A DNA stretch of 64,000 bases from Mixta tenebrionis (GCF_006517625.1 NZ_VHQI01000001.1:192180-256179), one strand, 5' to 3'; numbered from the stretch's first letter, positions 47,836 through 57,087 are shown. The notes: a model not told the origin generated them from the sequence alone. Translations and numbers: made by a program.

Positions 47836-49506
47836 ATGATGACGAAAAAGGCCGTAACTTCTCACTGGAAAGGCGCCTTGCTGTTGCCTTTGATGATAAC
47901 GGGCGCGCTGACTACGGGAACTTTTTATGCGCAGGCGGCGGAAAATCAGCAACGGGTGGAAGCGCCCCAGCCGCCGGATGTGCGACTTGGCCCGCTGTAT
48001 CATGCGGTACAGTCGGCAAAGTTTTTCCCGGATCAGAAAACCTTTGCCGATGCGGTGCCGAAATTTAATCCGGCCTCGATTCTCGCCGACTGGCAGATGC
48101 AGAAAAACCAGCGTAATTTCGATCTGCGCCGCTTTGTGGAAAGTAATTTTACCGTGCCGGGCAAGCCTGAAGCCTATGTTCCGCCAGCCGGACAGAGCCT
48201 GCGTGAGCATATCGACGGCCTCTGGCCGGTGCTGACGCGCACTACCGATAAAGTAAACCAGTACGACTCGCTGCTTTCGCTGCCTAAACCCTATGTCGTA
48301 CCGGGCGGGCGCTTCAGAGAAGTATATTACTGGGACAGCTATTTCACCATGCTGGGCCTGGCGGAAAGCGGCCACTGGGATCGCGTACAGGATATGGTCG
48401 ATAACTTTGCCCACGAGCTGGATACCTACGGCCATATTCCTAACGGCAACCGCAGCTACTATCTCAGCCGTTCCCAGCCGCCCTTCTTTAGCCTGATGGT
48501 CGACCTGCTGGCGCAGCATGACGGCGAAGAAACTTACGAAAAATATCTGCCGCAGCTGGAGAAAGAGTATCACTACTGGATGGCGGATGCGCAAAGCGTC
48601 GCAGCCGGTAGCGCCAGCAAACGCGTGGTGAAACTGAAAGATGGTACGGTGCTGAACCGCTACTGGGATGCGCGCGACGTGCCGCGTACCGAATCGTATA
48701 TGGATGATATTACCACGGCGCAAAAAGCGCCCCAGCGCAACAAGGCGGAGCTTTATCGCGATCTGCGTTCCGGCGCGGCGTCAGGCTGGGATTTTAGCTC
48801 CCGCTGGTTTGACGATCCCAACGATCTCGCCACTATCCGCACCACGGGAATCGTACCGGTAGATCTGAACGCTCTGCTGTTCCATCTGGAAAAAACGCTG
48901 TCGCGCGCCAGCAAGGCGGCGAATAAGCCGGATGAGAGCCAGCGCTATGCGCAGCTGGCGGAAAAACGTCAGGCCGCCATTAACCGCTATCTGTGGAACG
49001 ATAAAGATGGCTGGTACGCCGACTACGACTGGCAGCACAGCAGCGTACGCACCCAGCTGACCGCCGCCGCCCTGTTCCCTCTCTATACCAAAGCCGCCAG
49101 CAGCGATCGCGCAGCGAAAACCGCTGATGCGGTAGAGAAACAGCTGGTAAAAGCGGGCGGTCTGGTTACCACCAACGTGCATAACGGTCAGCAGTGGGAT
49201 GCGCCTAACGGCTGGGCGCCGCTGCAGTGGGTCGCGGTTGAAGGCCTGAATCATTATAACGAGCAAACGCTGGCGAAAGAGATCGGCATGCGCTTTCTGG
49301 AAAACGTTCAGGCTACCTATAATCGCGAACATAAGCTGGTGGAAAAATATGTCGTTGAAGGCAATCTCGGCGGCGGCGGCGGCGGTGAATATCCGTTGCA
49401 GGACGGCTTCGGCTGGACCAACGGCGTAACCCTTAAGCTGATGGATATGTATTGTCCGCAGGGCGTCACCTGTAACAACGTCGACGATATGAAAAAAAGG
49501 CCGTAA
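47836..49506 (+). CDS. treA: Periplasmic trehalase
   Basis: A 556-aa GH37 enzyme that splits trehalose to two glucose in the periplasm, allowing use of trehalose at high osmolarity. A signal peptide ([21 protein letters not shown]) is followed by the trehalase signatures [20 protein letters not shown] and [12 protein letters not shown], and the glycine run [22 protein letters not shown]. Catalytic acid/base residues lie in the conserved SGWDFSSRW region and C-terminal motif. An AAGGAGAAC precedes the ATG at 47836/47839. In E. coli treA is also next to ymgE-ycgR-emtA-ldcA. Confidence 0.96.
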   Translation: MMTKKAVTSHWKGALLLPLMITGALTTGTFYAQAAENQQRVEAPQPPDVRLGPLYHAVQSAKFFPDQKTFADAVPKFNPASILADWQMQKNQRNFDLRRFVESNFTVPGKPEAYVPPAGQSLREHIDGLWPVLTRTTDKVNQYDSLLSLPKPYVVPGGRFREVYYWDSYFTMLGLAESGHWDRVQDMVDNFAHELDTYGHIPNGNRSYYLSRSQPPFFSLMVDLLAQHDGEETYEKYLPQLEKEYHYWMADAQSVAAGSASKRVVKLKDGTVLNRYWDARDVPRTESYMDDITTAQKAPQRNKAELYRDLRSGAASGWDFSSRWFDDPNDLATIRTTGIVPVDLNALLFHLEKTLSRASKAANKPDESQRYAQLAEKRQAAINRYLWNDKDGWYADYDWQHSSVRTQLTAAALFPLYTKAASSDRAAKTADAVEKQLVKAGGLVTTNVHNGQQWDAPNGWAPLQWVAVEGLNHYNEQTLAKEIGMRFLENVQATYNREHKLVEKYVVEGNLGGGGGGEYPLQDGFGWTNGVTLKLMDMYCPQGVTCNNVDDMKKRP

Positions 49507-49516
49507 TTTTCAGCTG

Positions 49517-49544
49517 GCCCGGCAGCAGCGCCGGGCTGTTTTTT
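49517..49544 (+). terminator. Rho-independent terminator of treA
   Basis: GCCCGGC / GCCGGGC stem with AGCAGC loop followed by TGTTTTTT. Confidence 0.88.
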
Positions 49545-49622
49545 CTGCTTTAACCCCCTGAATCCACACTATTTATCTGGATATATTCAGATAAATCTCT
49601 ACTTGAATCGGAAACAGAGAAA

Positions 49623-49641
49623 GATAATAATTCTCATTAGT
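49623..49641 (+). promoter_or_regulatory. Probable Fur box
   Basis: GATAATAATTCTCATTAGT matches the 19-bp Fur consensus (GATAATGATAATCATTATC) at most positions. It lies about 90 bp upstream of a TonB-dependent receptor gene, so iron repression is expected. Confidence 0.75.
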
Positions 49642-49732
49642 CTTTACAGTTACATGAGATTAACCGCTCATTTACTTCTGCCGGTCGCCGCTTTCACAGC
49701 GCGACTCTTTTGTCAGTTTTAAGGGATATCAA

Positions 49733-51892
49733 ATGGGAATGCCTTTCAGCCTGAAACGTTCCGCGCTGCTTTGTTCGCTGGCGCTTGCCGTACCTGGTTT
49801 TGCCATTGCTGCCGATACGCTGGTCGTTACCGCTCAGCCAGCGGAAACCGCTGATTCACCCACCAGCGGCTATCGCGCCAAAACCAGCAGCGGCGCAACG
49901 AAAACCGATCGACCGCTGATTACTACCGGCCAGTCGGTTTCGGTAATTACGCGGCAGCAAATTGAAGACCAGGGCGCGATGGATGTTAACCAGGCGCTGA
50001 ACTACAGCTCCGGCGTATTTACCAACTTCGCCGGCGCGGCCACCCGCTATGATACCGTTTCACTGCGCGGCTTCCACGGCGGCGACGTTGATAACACCTT
50101 CCTCGACGGCCTGCGTCTGATGACCGACGGCGGCAGCTATAACGCCTTGCAGGTCGATCCCTGGTTCCTGGAACGCATCGACGTGATTAAAGGCCCTTCT
50201 TCCGCACTGTATGGTCAGACCGTACCCGGCGGGCTGGTGATGATGACCTCCAAACGCCCGCAGTTTCAGCAGGAAGGTCATTTCCGGTTGATGGCGGGCA
50301 ATAACAGTACGACCGGCGCCGCCTTCGATTATACCAATGCCATTAACGACCAATGGGCGTTTCGTCTGACCGGCATCGCCCGCAACAGCGATACGCAGTA
50401 CGATCACACGCGTGAAGAGCGCTATGCCATTTCGCCTTCCCTGCTCTGGCAGCCCGACAGCGACACCTCTTTGCTGTTGAAAGCCTACCTGCAAAAAGAT
50501 CCCTCCGGCGGCTATCATGGCTCGGTGCCGGGCGAAGGCAGCATTACCGAACGTAACGGCCGTAAGCTCAGCAACGGTTTCTATGATGGCGAAAGCGCAA
50601 TCGATCAGTTTAAACGCCGCGAACAAATTTACAGCTACGTCTTCTCCCATCGCTTTAATGAGACCTGGGCTTTCCGCTCTAACGCCAGCTACACCCACTC
50701 CAACGTCGATCTGGATCAGGTCTACCAGATTGGCTGGATTGGCGACAGCAACCTGCTGGATCGCTACTACTCCGGCGAGCGCTCATCGCTGGACGCTTTC
50801 GCTATCGATAATCAGCTGGAAGCCGATTTTACCACCGGCGAAGTTGAACATACGCTGGTGCTGGGCGCCGATTATCATCAGTACCGCGACAGCCTGTGGG
50901 ATGCCAGCGCCTATGTGGATCCGCTGAATGCCCGCACCGGCGTCGGCGGCGCGCATTTCTGGCAAAGCGCCTACAATCCAGCCGATCCTGACGCCGCTCG
51001 TACTCCCGGCCTCTACGCCTATAATCAAACGCGCCGCTATCATCAGACAGGCGTCTATTTACAGGATGAGATGGCGTGGAATAACTGGCATATGACGCTC
51101 TCCGGCCGCTACGATCGTCTGGTGGCGAAAAGCACCAACGATACTACCGATACCAGCCGTCGCCGCTCTGATGACCATATCAGCGGGCGCGCCTCGCTGC
51201 TGTACGCGTTCGATAACGGTGTTTCCCCCTACGTCAGCTACAGCCAGGCGATTACGCCTTCCAGCCTGCCGGACGCCAGCGGCGATTTGCTGAAGCCGAC
51301 CACCGCGGAACAATATGAGGCCGGGGTGAAATATCAGCCAACCGGCACCTCGGATCTCTATTCCATTGCCGTCTACGATCTGACGCAGAAAGATGTCGGC
51401 AACCGCGTAGTTAACACCTCCTACTATGAACCCGCCGGAAAGGTGCATTCACGCGGGCTGGAGCTGGAGGCGCGTAATCAGCTGACGCCGCGCTTCAGTA
51501 CCATCGCCAACTATTCGGTGACGCGCGTGCGCTTTAAAGAGAGCGTCGACGGCAACGACGGGCATACGCCTTATGTCACCCCGAATCAGATCGCTTCACT
51601 GTGGGGTTACTATAAGTTTGATTACGGCATCAGCGCAGGCGCGGGCGTGCGCTATATCGGCAAACAGTGGGCGGATAATGAAAACCGTACTCGTCTGCCT
51701 TCGGCGACGCTGTTTGATGCCTCTATTCGCGCCGATCTTGGCGTATGGAATAACCAGCTGAAAGGCGCATGGGTGCAGGTTAACGCCAATAACCTCACCG
51801 ATCGCGAGTATGTCGCCGCCTGCTACGGCACCGGCAACTGCTACTGGGGCGCCGAGCGTTCCGTTGTCGCCACCGTTGGCTACGATTTCTGA
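49733..51892 (+). CDS. TonB-dependent siderophore receptor (FhuA/FoxA type)
   Basis: A 719-aa outer membrane receptor. Signal peptide (LLCSLALAVPGFAIAA), TonB box DTLVVTA just after it, plug domain (SVSVITRQQIEDQGAMDVNQAL; RYDTVSLRGFHGGD; IDVIKGPSSALYGQTVPGGLV) and a 22-strand barrel ending VVATVGYDF. The plug matches hydroxamate-siderophore receptors; ferrichrome or ferrioxamine is likely, but exact ligand is inferred. C-terminal loop has a Cys pair (AACYGTGNCYW). No permease or reductase gene adjoins it, so uptake past the outer membrane relies on another locus. The ATG follows AAGGGATATCAA. Confidence 0.9.
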   Translation: MGMPFSLKRSALLCSLALAVPGFAIAADTLVVTAQPAETADSPTSGYRAKTSSGATKTDRPLITTGQSVSVITRQQIEDQGAMDVNQALNYSSGVFTNFAGAATRYDTVSLRGFHGGDVDNTFLDGLRLMTDGGSYNALQVDPWFLERIDVIKGPSSALYGQTVPGGLVMMTSKRPQFQQEGHFRLMAGNNSTTGAAFDYTNAINDQWAFRLTGIARNSDTQYDHTREERYAISPSLLWQPDSDTSLLLKAYLQKDPSGGYHGSVPGEGSITERNGRKLSNGFYDGESAIDQFKRREQIYSYVFSHRFNETWAFRSNASYTHSNVDLDQVYQIGWIGDSNLLDRYYSGERSSLDAFAIDNQLEADFTTGEVEHTLVLGADYHQYRDSLWDASAYVDPLNARTGVGGAHFWQSAYNPADPDAARTPGLYAYNQTRRYHQTGVYLQDEMAWNNWHMTLSGRYDRLVAKSTNDTTDTSRRRSDDHISGRASLLYAFDNGVSPYVSYSQAITPSSLPDASGDLLKPTTAEQYEAGVKYQPTGTSDLYSIAVYDLTQKDVGNRVVNTSYYEPAGKVHSRGLELEARNQLTPRFSTIANYSVTRVRFKESVDGNDGHTPYVTPNQIASLWGYYKFDYGISAGAGVRYIGKQWADNENRTRLPSATLFDASIRADLGVWNNQLKGAWVQVNANNLTDREYVAACYGTGNCYWGAERSVVATVGYDF

Positions 51893-51930
51893 CCGGCGGT
51901 TAACGCTTTATCGGGTCAGGCGGTCAAACA

Positions 51931-51949
51931 GGAGGCTGACGCCTCCTTT
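51931..51949 (+). terminator. Possible terminator after the receptor gene
   Basis: GGAGGC-TGAC-GCCTCC followed by TTTG, about 40 nt after the receptor stop. Short stem and T-run make it weak. Confidence 0.5.
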
Positions 51950-52141
51950 GAATAGCAGATCAGGCGATCTCGCGGGTGACATGGCCCGTTCGCAATGACG
52001 CAAAAGACGGCATCCCTGCCAGCTCGGCCCGCGCCCTCCATGGCGCGGGACGCTTTGCTCTTCGGTCCACGTCGCCCGCTTTTTACACTTCTGAGCCGTA
52101 TGCAAGAAGGCGCCTGCCTCCTTTCACACTTCTCGACAGCG

Positions 52142-52999
52142 CTAGCAGCCGCGCAGCGTGGCGGCAATCGTCTCCTGCCACGGCGTGGTGGGATGTCCAA
52201 TCAGCTGGCTCAGCGTGCCGCTGTCATCAAACAGCCCGCCCTGCGCGGCGCCGACATCGGAATCCGCCAGCATCTCAGCCAGCCCCTGCGGCAATCCGGC
52301 CTCTGTCAGCAGCGTGGCAAACGCCTGCTGAGAAAGATTATTCCAGGCTACCGGCGTGCCGCTCTGACGCGCGATCTCCGCCGCAAACTCCGCCAGCGTA
52401 TAGCTGCTGTCGCCCGCCAGCTCATAGATTTTTTCCTGCGGCGTCGCCTGCGTTATCACCGCCGCGGCTGCTTCAGCGTAATCCTGGCGCGTGGCTGATG
52501 CGATACGCCCTTCTCCCGCCGCGCCGTTAAAGGCATGGAACTGTAATGCGGCAGGAATGCTGGCCGCATAGTTCTCGGTATACCAGCCGTTACGCAACAG
52601 CGCAAAGCGCAGACCGGAGGCGCGCAGCGCCGCTTCCGTCTGACGATGCTCTTCCGCCAGGCCCAGCGGTGAACGATCGGCATGCAGCAGGCTGGTATAG
52701 GCGATAAAGCGCAGCGCATTTTTCTTCGCCGCATCAATTACCGCCTGATGCTGTGCTGCCCTTTTCCCTACCTCGCTGGAAGAGATCAGCAGCAGACGCT
52801 CAACGCCCGCCAGCGCCCGCTCCAGCGCCGAAGCGTCGTTGTAATCAGCCTGGCGAACAGCAATGCCCTTTTCTGCCAGATCGCGCGCCTTCTCCGGGCT
52901 GCGCACAACCGCCACAATCTCCTGAGCTGGCACTTTTGTTAACAGACTAGCGATAACCAGGCGGCCAAGCTGGCCGGTAGCGCCGGTAACTGCAATCAT
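52142..52999 (-). CDS. qorB: NAD(P)H:quinone oxidoreductase QorB
   Basis: A 285-aa NmrA-like atypical SDR (QOR2) that reduces quinones with NADPH. N-terminus MIAVTGATGQLGRLVIASLL with the NADP-binding GATGQLG, then LLLISSSEVGKRAAQHQAVIDAA, FIAYTSLLHADRSPLGLA and LADSDVGAAQGGLFDDSGTLSQLIGHPTT, all as in E. coli YtfG. The ATG at 52999 gives that start; the longer frame to 53017 is unlikely. Divergent from its probable regulator ytfH, as in E. coli. Confidence 0.94.
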   Translation of the reverse strand: MIAVTGATGQLGRLVIASLLTKVPAQEIVAVVRSPEKARDLAEKGIAVRQADYNDASALERALAGVERLLLISSSEVGKRAAQHQAVIDAAKKNALRFIAYTSLLHADRSPLGLAEEHRQTEAALRASGLRFALLRNGWYTENYAASIPAALQFHAFNGAAGEGRIASATRQDYAEAAAAVITQATPQEKIYELAGDSSYTLAEFAAEIARQSGTPVAWNNLSQQAFATLLTEAGLPQGLAEMLADSDVGAAQGGLFDDSGTLSQLIGHPTTPWQETIAATLRGC

Positions 53000-53049
53000 T
53001 TTCTTTCTCCTTAACAATAACGGTGGTGTCGAAACAGCCTAAAGGATAG

Positions 53050-53072
53050 ACTTACTTAAAGTAAGTACTTAC
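53050..53072. promoter_or_regulatory. Overlapping palindromic operator between qorB and ytfH
   Basis: ACTTACTTAAAGTAAGT is a perfect inverted repeat about one base (53050-53066), overlapped by a second, GTAAGTACTTAC (53061-53072). The position between divergent qorB and the HxlR-type regulator gene, only 13 nt before the ytfH start, suggests autoregulated HxlR binding. Confidence 0.7.
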
Positions 53073-53084
53073 AGGAATGTTAGG

Positions 53085-53480
53085 ATGAAAAAAAATAGTC
53101 AACCCGCCGCCGGGCTGGCGTTGGTGCGTGGAGAATTACTTAATCCCAACTGTCCGTCACGCGAACTGCTGAAGCGTATAACCAGCCGCTGGACAATGCT
53201 GGTGATGCTGGCCCTGCGGGAAAATACGCTACGCTTTAGTGAAATTCGCCGCGCCATCGGCGGCATCAGCGAGCGCATGCTGGCCCAGACGCTGCGTTAT
53301 ATGGAAGAGGATGGCCTGCTGATCAGAAAAGCCTATGAGGTGGTGCCGCCGCATGTCGAATATCGTCTGACGCCGCTGGGAAGAGAAGCCAGCAAGCATG
53401 TGCTGGCGCTGACCGACTGGCTGGAAAGCCATTTTCCCCTGATTGAGCAACAGCGTTCTGACAGGCAGAACGCCGGTTAA
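53085..53480 (+). CDS. ytfH: HxlR-family transcriptional regulator
   Basis: A 131-aa winged-helix protein with the HxlR pattern: NCPSRELLKRITSRWTMLVMLAL with the Cys common to redox- or quinone-sensing HxlR members, RFSEIRRAIGGISERMLAQTLRYMEEDGLL (recognition helix) and VVPPHVEYRLTPLGREA. Pairing with qorB matches ytfG/ytfH of E. coli. It likely represses qorB and itself through the palindromes upstream. Confidence 0.9.
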   Translation: MKKNSQPAAGLALVRGELLNPNCPSRELLKRITSRWTMLVMLALRENTLRFSEIRRAIGGISERMLAQTLRYMEEDGLLIRKAYEVVPPHVEYRLTPLGREASKHVLALTDWLESHFPLIEQQRSDRQNAG

Positions 53481-53593
53481 CGTTAGCCGCTGACCGCAAC
53501 AATGCGGCAGGCGCCGGCAGTGCCCCGTGCGCATACGGACGCTATGCCAGCTTGCCATATGGAGAGAAACCAACGCACCAGGCATCGCACAGC

Positions 53594-53620
53594 AAAAAGG
53601 AGGCCGAAGCCTCCTTTTTT
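53594..53620. terminator. Bidirectional terminator between ytfH and ymgE
   Basis: AAAAAGGAGGC-CGAA-GCCTCCTTTTTT, symmetric stem with A and T flanks, between convergent genes. Confidence 0.9.
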
Positions 53621-53638
53621 ACGTTCATGTTTTCACTA

Positions 53639-53887
53639 TCAGTGGCGTACTTTACGGTAGATAAACAGCACCACGATGGCGCCAATGACCGCAACCACGA
53701 AACTGCCGAAGTTAAAGCCGTCAACGCGTCCAAAGCCGAAGAAGGTGCTGATCCAGCCACCTACCACCGCGCCAATGATGCCAAGAATAACCGTAATGAT
53801 GAAACCGCCGCCGTCTTTGCCCGGCATAATCCACTTAGCGATGATACCGGCGATTAAACCAAAAATAATCCATGACAGGATTCCCAT
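53639..53887 (-). CDS. ymgE: GlsB/YeaQ/YmgE-family membrane protein
   Basis: An 82-aa, glycine-rich protein with three helices (ILSWIIFGLIAGIIAKWIMPG; FIITVILGIIGAVVGGWI; FGSFVVAVIGAIVVLFIY), the usual Tag/GlsB layout. Role in envelope stress is supposed, not known. It starts 13 nt after the DUF883 gene, so they form an operon. Synteny (treA-ymgE-ycgR-emtA-ldcA) supports the symbol. Confidence 0.9.
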   Translation of the reverse strand: MGILSWIIFGLIAGIIAKWIMPGKDGGGFIITVILGIIGAVVGGWISTFFGFGRVDGFNFGSFVVAVIGAIVVLFIYRKVRH

Positions 53888-53900
53888 CTGTAGCTCCTTA

Positions 53901-54098
53901 TTATTTACGACTAATTAACATACCAACAATAATGCCCACTACGGCGCCAGCACCAACGCCCGCCCAGGGGTTATTTCTCACATACGAACACGCCTGATGC
54001 GTTACGTTGTTCATTTCGCGACACAGTTCGCTGCCTGCTTCGCGGGTGCGATCATGTGCATAATCCAGCTGATTACGCGTTTCTTTTTTCGAAAACAT
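53901..54098 (-). CDS. DUF883-like (ElaB/YqjD type) short membrane protein
   Basis: A 65-aa protein with a charged helical N-terminus (KKETRNQLDYAHDRTREAG) and a C-terminal helix with the family ending NNPWAGVGAGAVVGIIVGML-ISRK. It resembles the C-terminal half of ElaB/YqjD, tail-anchored proteins that bind ribosomes in stationary phase. It is shorter than those (about 100 aa). The ATG at 54098 follows AGGAGGGCAGGTA; the longer frame to 54167 is not needed. Confidence 0.8.
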   Translation of the reverse strand: MFSKKETRNQLDYAHDRTREAGSELCREMNNVTHQACSYVRNNPWAGVGAGAVVGIIVGMLISRK

Positions 54099-54152
54099 TA
54101 CCTGCCCTCCTGAAATCGGTTCGCGGTCGCACTGCTCATTCCACTTCTGGCA

Positions 54153-54163
54153 ACAAGTATAGG
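54153..54163 (-). promoter_or_regulatory. Possible sigma-S -10 element for DUF883-ymgE
   Basis: On the minus strand CCTATACTTG matches the RpoS -10 consensus (CTATACTT), about 55 bp upstream of the ATG. No good -35 is seen, as is common for sigma-S promoters. Confidence 0.55.
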
Positions 54164-54234
54164 ACATGATTCTAACTCTGTGATTTCAGGAAAAACTTTC
54201 TGAGAAATTTTTTTAAAAAAATACCTGACGAACA

Positions 54235-54261
54235 TAAAATTTCGCGCCGCGATGCCGATAA
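54235..54261 (+). promoter_or_regulatory. Sigma-28 (FliA) promoter of ycgR
   Basis: TAAAATTT, an 11-bp spacer and GCCGATAA. The -10 is the exact FliA consensus and the -35 differs from TAAAGTTT at one base. It ends about 52 bp before the ycgR start. Confidence 0.9.
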
Positions 54262-54313
54262 TCCCGGAGTAACGGTACTTGTAACTATTTTTAACCACTC
54301 GCTGGAGCCGGAC

Positions 54314-55048
54314 GTGAAAGAGCCAGACAATGAACAGTTTTATAAGCGCGGCGCGCTGGCCGTTTTGGGGGTGCTGCGAGATATCGGGCGCGACAGTACG
54401 CCGCTGCTGGTCTCCCATGCGCGCGGCCAGTTTATCAGCCGCCTGCTGTTCGTTGACCAGACGCAGCTGGTGATTGATTACGGCAGCCACGATTACGATA
54501 ATCAGGTTACGCTGGAGGTGCGCGAACTGCGTATCAGTGCGGAAATGCGCGGCGCCAAAGTAGAGTTTACGCTGCCGCAGCTGCACGCCATCCAGCATGA
54601 AGGGCTGCCTGCGTTCGGCGCCCCGCTGCCGCCGGAGCTGCTGCAGATCCAGCGTCGTGAATATTTTCGTATCAGCGCCCCGCTCGATCCAATCTTCTAC
54701 TGTCATGCTACCTGGCCGCAGGGCGGCAGCGCGCGCTTTCGTATGCAGGATCTGTCGCTGGGCGGCGTCGGCGTGCTGGTGGATAGCGAGCTGCCGGAAA
54801 ATCTCGTCAGCGGCGATATCTGGCGCGGCCTGCGGCTGGATATGGGCGAATATGGCGAGTTTAAGGTTGATGCGCAGCTGCTGCATGTTGGCTGGCGCAC
54901 CGCGGTCAGCAGCAAAAATGAAACCATCCATACGCCACGCCTGAGCTTCCGCTTTATCTCGCTCAGCGCCGCGCAGGAGCGCCAGCTGCAGCAGATTATT
55001 TTTTCCCTGGAGCGCGTGGCGCGCGAAAAGGCGATGCGTTTTCGCTGA
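54314..55048 (+). CDS. ycgR: Flagellar brake protein YcgR
   Basis: A 244-aa c-di-GMP receptor that slows flagellar rotation. N-terminal YcgR domain (ALAVLGVLRDIGRD), then PilZ domain with the c-di-GMP motifs RREYFRISAPLDP (RxxxR) and DLSLGGVGVLV (DxSxxG), ending RQLQQIIFSLERVAREKA. Start is GTG at 54314; no in-frame ATG fits. The FliA-type promoter upstream places it in the late flagellar regulon. Confidence 0.95.
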   Translation: MKEPDNEQFYKRGALAVLGVLRDIGRDSTPLLVSHARGQFISRLLFVDQTQLVIDYGSHDYDNQVTLEVRELRISAEMRGAKVEFTLPQLHAIQHEGLPAFGAPLPPELLQIQRREYFRISAPLDPIFYCHATWPQGGSARFRMQDLSLGGVGVLVDSELPENLVSGDIWRGLRLDMGEYGEFKVDAQLLHVGWRTAVSSKNETIHTPRLSFRFISLSAAQERQLQQIIFSLERVAREKAMRFR

Positions 55049-55138
55049 CTTCCTTGCTCCGCCTGGCAAAGGGATACGCCCTGAGCCAGGCTTACAGTTG
55101 ATTTTTTTGCCCGATCAACCGTAAGGAGATTTTCCCTG

Positions 55139-56281
55139 ATGGAGGAATTACTATCCGATCAGAACCTGTCGCTACTCACTGACCAGTCATTCTGGATCAA
55201 TACCGCTATCGTCGTCGGCGGCACGCTGGCAATTTACTGGCTGCTGCGATCGCTGATTAGCTTCTTCAGCACTCGCCTGGGGCGTTTTACCGAGGGGCAC
55301 CACTCGCGCTTTTACAATATTGCCGTGGAGATGCTGCGCACCACCAGCCGTCTGCTGCTGTTTATCTTCTCTCTGCTGATCGCCATTAAATTTATCGACC
55401 TGCCCGCTAACTGGCGCGGCGCCGTCGATCACGGCTGGTTTGTCGCGCTGATCTTGCAGTTCGCGCTCTGGCTCGACTGCGGGGTGCGTCTCTGGCTGCG
55501 CAATATGCTGCGCGATCCGACGCATGTGCGCAACCCGGTCACTATGGTGATCCTCGGCATTATGCTGCGGGTATTTATCTGGGCGATTATCCTGCTGGCG
55601 ATCCTTTCCAATATGGGCGTCAACATTACCGCGCTGGTGGCCAGCCTCGGCGTCGGCGGTATCGCCGTGGCGCTGGCGATTCAGACGGTGCTGAGCGATG
55701 TGTTTGCCTCGCTGGCGATCGGCATCGACAAGCCGTTTGAGATTGGCGACTTTATCGTTTTCGGCGACGTTGCCGGCTCTATCGAGCATATCGGCCTGAA
55801 AACCACGCGCATTCGCAGCCTGAGCGGCGAGCAGATTGTCTGCTCCAACGCCATCCTGTTACAGCAAACCATTCATAACTACAAGCGGATGCAGGAGCGC
55901 CGCATTCAGTTCCGCTTCGGCATCAGCTACAACACGCCGGCGGAAAAGGCACGTCAGATTGGCGGCATCGTTAAAGAGATTATTCAGGGCGTCGAACAAA
56001 CGCGCTTCGACCGCGCGCACTTTTTCTCTTTCGACGTTTCTCAGCTGACCTATGAAGTGATCTACTACGTGACCGACGCCGACTACAACAAATATATGGA
56101 TATCCAGCAGGAGATTAACCTGCAGCTGATGGAACGCCTGGAGGCGCTGGAAGTACATTTTGCCTTCCCGATCCGACATATCCAGTTCACCGGCGGCACG
56201 CTGCCGGAAGTCAACGTGGCGGACTCCGCCTCCAACGAGGAGAACGAAGCGCCGCCGCGGGGACGTCAGATGGTGCGGTAG
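55139..56281 (+). CDS. MscS-family mechanosensitive channel-like protein
   Basis: A 380-aa inner membrane protein. N-terminal helices are followed by the pore-lining MscS signature SLGVGGIAVALAIQTVLSDVFASL and the cytoplasmic beta domain (DKPFEIGDFIVFGDVAGSIEHIGLKTTRIR), ending in a charged tail. Helix count (about five) and length are like YbdG-type small-conductance channels, but a specific orthologue cannot be named. A TAAGGAG precedes the ATG. Its last 16 bases overlap the end of emtA on the opposite strand. Confidence 0.88.
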   Translation: MEELLSDQNLSLLTDQSFWINTAIVVGGTLAIYWLLRSLISFFSTRLGRFTEGHHSRFYNIAVEMLRTTSRLLLFIFSLLIAIKFIDLPANWRGAVDHGWFVALILQFALWLDCGVRLWLRNMLRDPTHVRNPVTMVILGIMLRVFIWAIILLAILSNMGVNITALVASLGVGGIAVALAIQTVLSDVFASLAIGIDKPFEIGDFIVFGDVAGSIEHIGLKTTRIRSLSGEQIVCSNAILLQQTIHNYKRMQERRIQFRFGISYNTPAEKARQIGGIVKEIIQGVEQTRFDRAHFFSFDVSQLTYEVIYYVTDADYNKYMDIQQEINLQLMERLEALEVHFAFPIRHIQFTGGTLPEVNVADSASNEENEAPPRGRQMVR

Positions 56282-56895
56282 ACGGTGTTAACTTTCCACA
56301 GATAGCGCGGCGCCTGGGCAGCCGGATGTCTGGTTTGCACATGGCGCCGGAATTCATCGGGCGTCATCTCATTTATCATGGCGATGGCGCGATCGCGGTC
56401 GCGGGAAAAGGTGCGCAGCAGCGCCCCGGCGCCGTTGGCATAGGCGACAATGGTGGCGTAACGCAGCGTTTCAGGATCGCGAATGCCGGAGAGCGCCCGC
56501 TGCTGTAGCAGGCGAATATAGGCGGTACCGATATCGATATTTCTTGCCGGATCGCGCAGCTCAGCGGCGGTTGGCTGCCCGCGTCGCCCCTGCGCCCGGT
56601 AAACTTCCCGCCCGGCGGTGGAAGCTTTAATCTGCATCAGCCCCACCGCATTGGAGCGGCTGACCACCGAGGGATTACCGCCCGATTCAACGCTGATAAT
56701 GGCGTTGATCAGGCGCTGATCCACGCCATAATGGCTGGCGGCATTTTCGGTAAACATTGACCACGCCTGCGCAACGCGGCCAGGCGGCGCCTCGGTTAGC
56801 GGCGTCTGGCGCTGATGGGAAATAGTGTGCCTGGCGTTTTCGCCAGCGCAGCCCGCCAGCAACAGTGCAGAAAGCACCAGCATCCTGATTTTCAC
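56266..56895 (-). CDS. emtA: Membrane-bound endo-type lytic transglycosylase
   Basis: A 209-aa lipoprotein (LVLSALLLAGC lipobox LAGC) that cleaves peptidoglycan strands internally. The SLT domain has the catalytic Glu in IISVESGGNPSVVS, NAVGLMQIKASTAGREVYR and VAYANGAGALLRTFSRDR. Ending HPAAQAPRYLWKV matches MltE/EmtA. Divergent from ldcA, with which it shares cell-wall recycling. Confidence 0.95.
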   Translation of the reverse strand: MKIRMLVLSALLLAGCAGENARHTISHQRQTPLTEAPPGRVAQAWSMFTENAASHYGVDQRLINAIISVESGGNPSVVSRSNAVGLMQIKASTAGREVYRAQGRRGQPTAAELRDPARNIDIGTAYIRLLQQRALSGIRDPETLRYATIVAYANGAGALLRTFSRDRDRAIAMINEMTPDEFRRHVQTRHPAAQAPRYLWKVNTVYRTI

Positions 56896-57087
56896 GCGAT
56901 AGGGTTCCTCAAAGCCTGATAACTGCGTTTCATCTTACTGAGCGATACGCTTTACCCTATTGCCGCTTTTCCGAATTCATAAATAAAGTGTGACAAATGA
57001 TGACTTTATCGCACGGTTTCGTCATTATCACGCCTGCTGGAGACGACGCGAGTAGAAAATCTCCAGCGCTTTAAGGAGAACCGAGTA

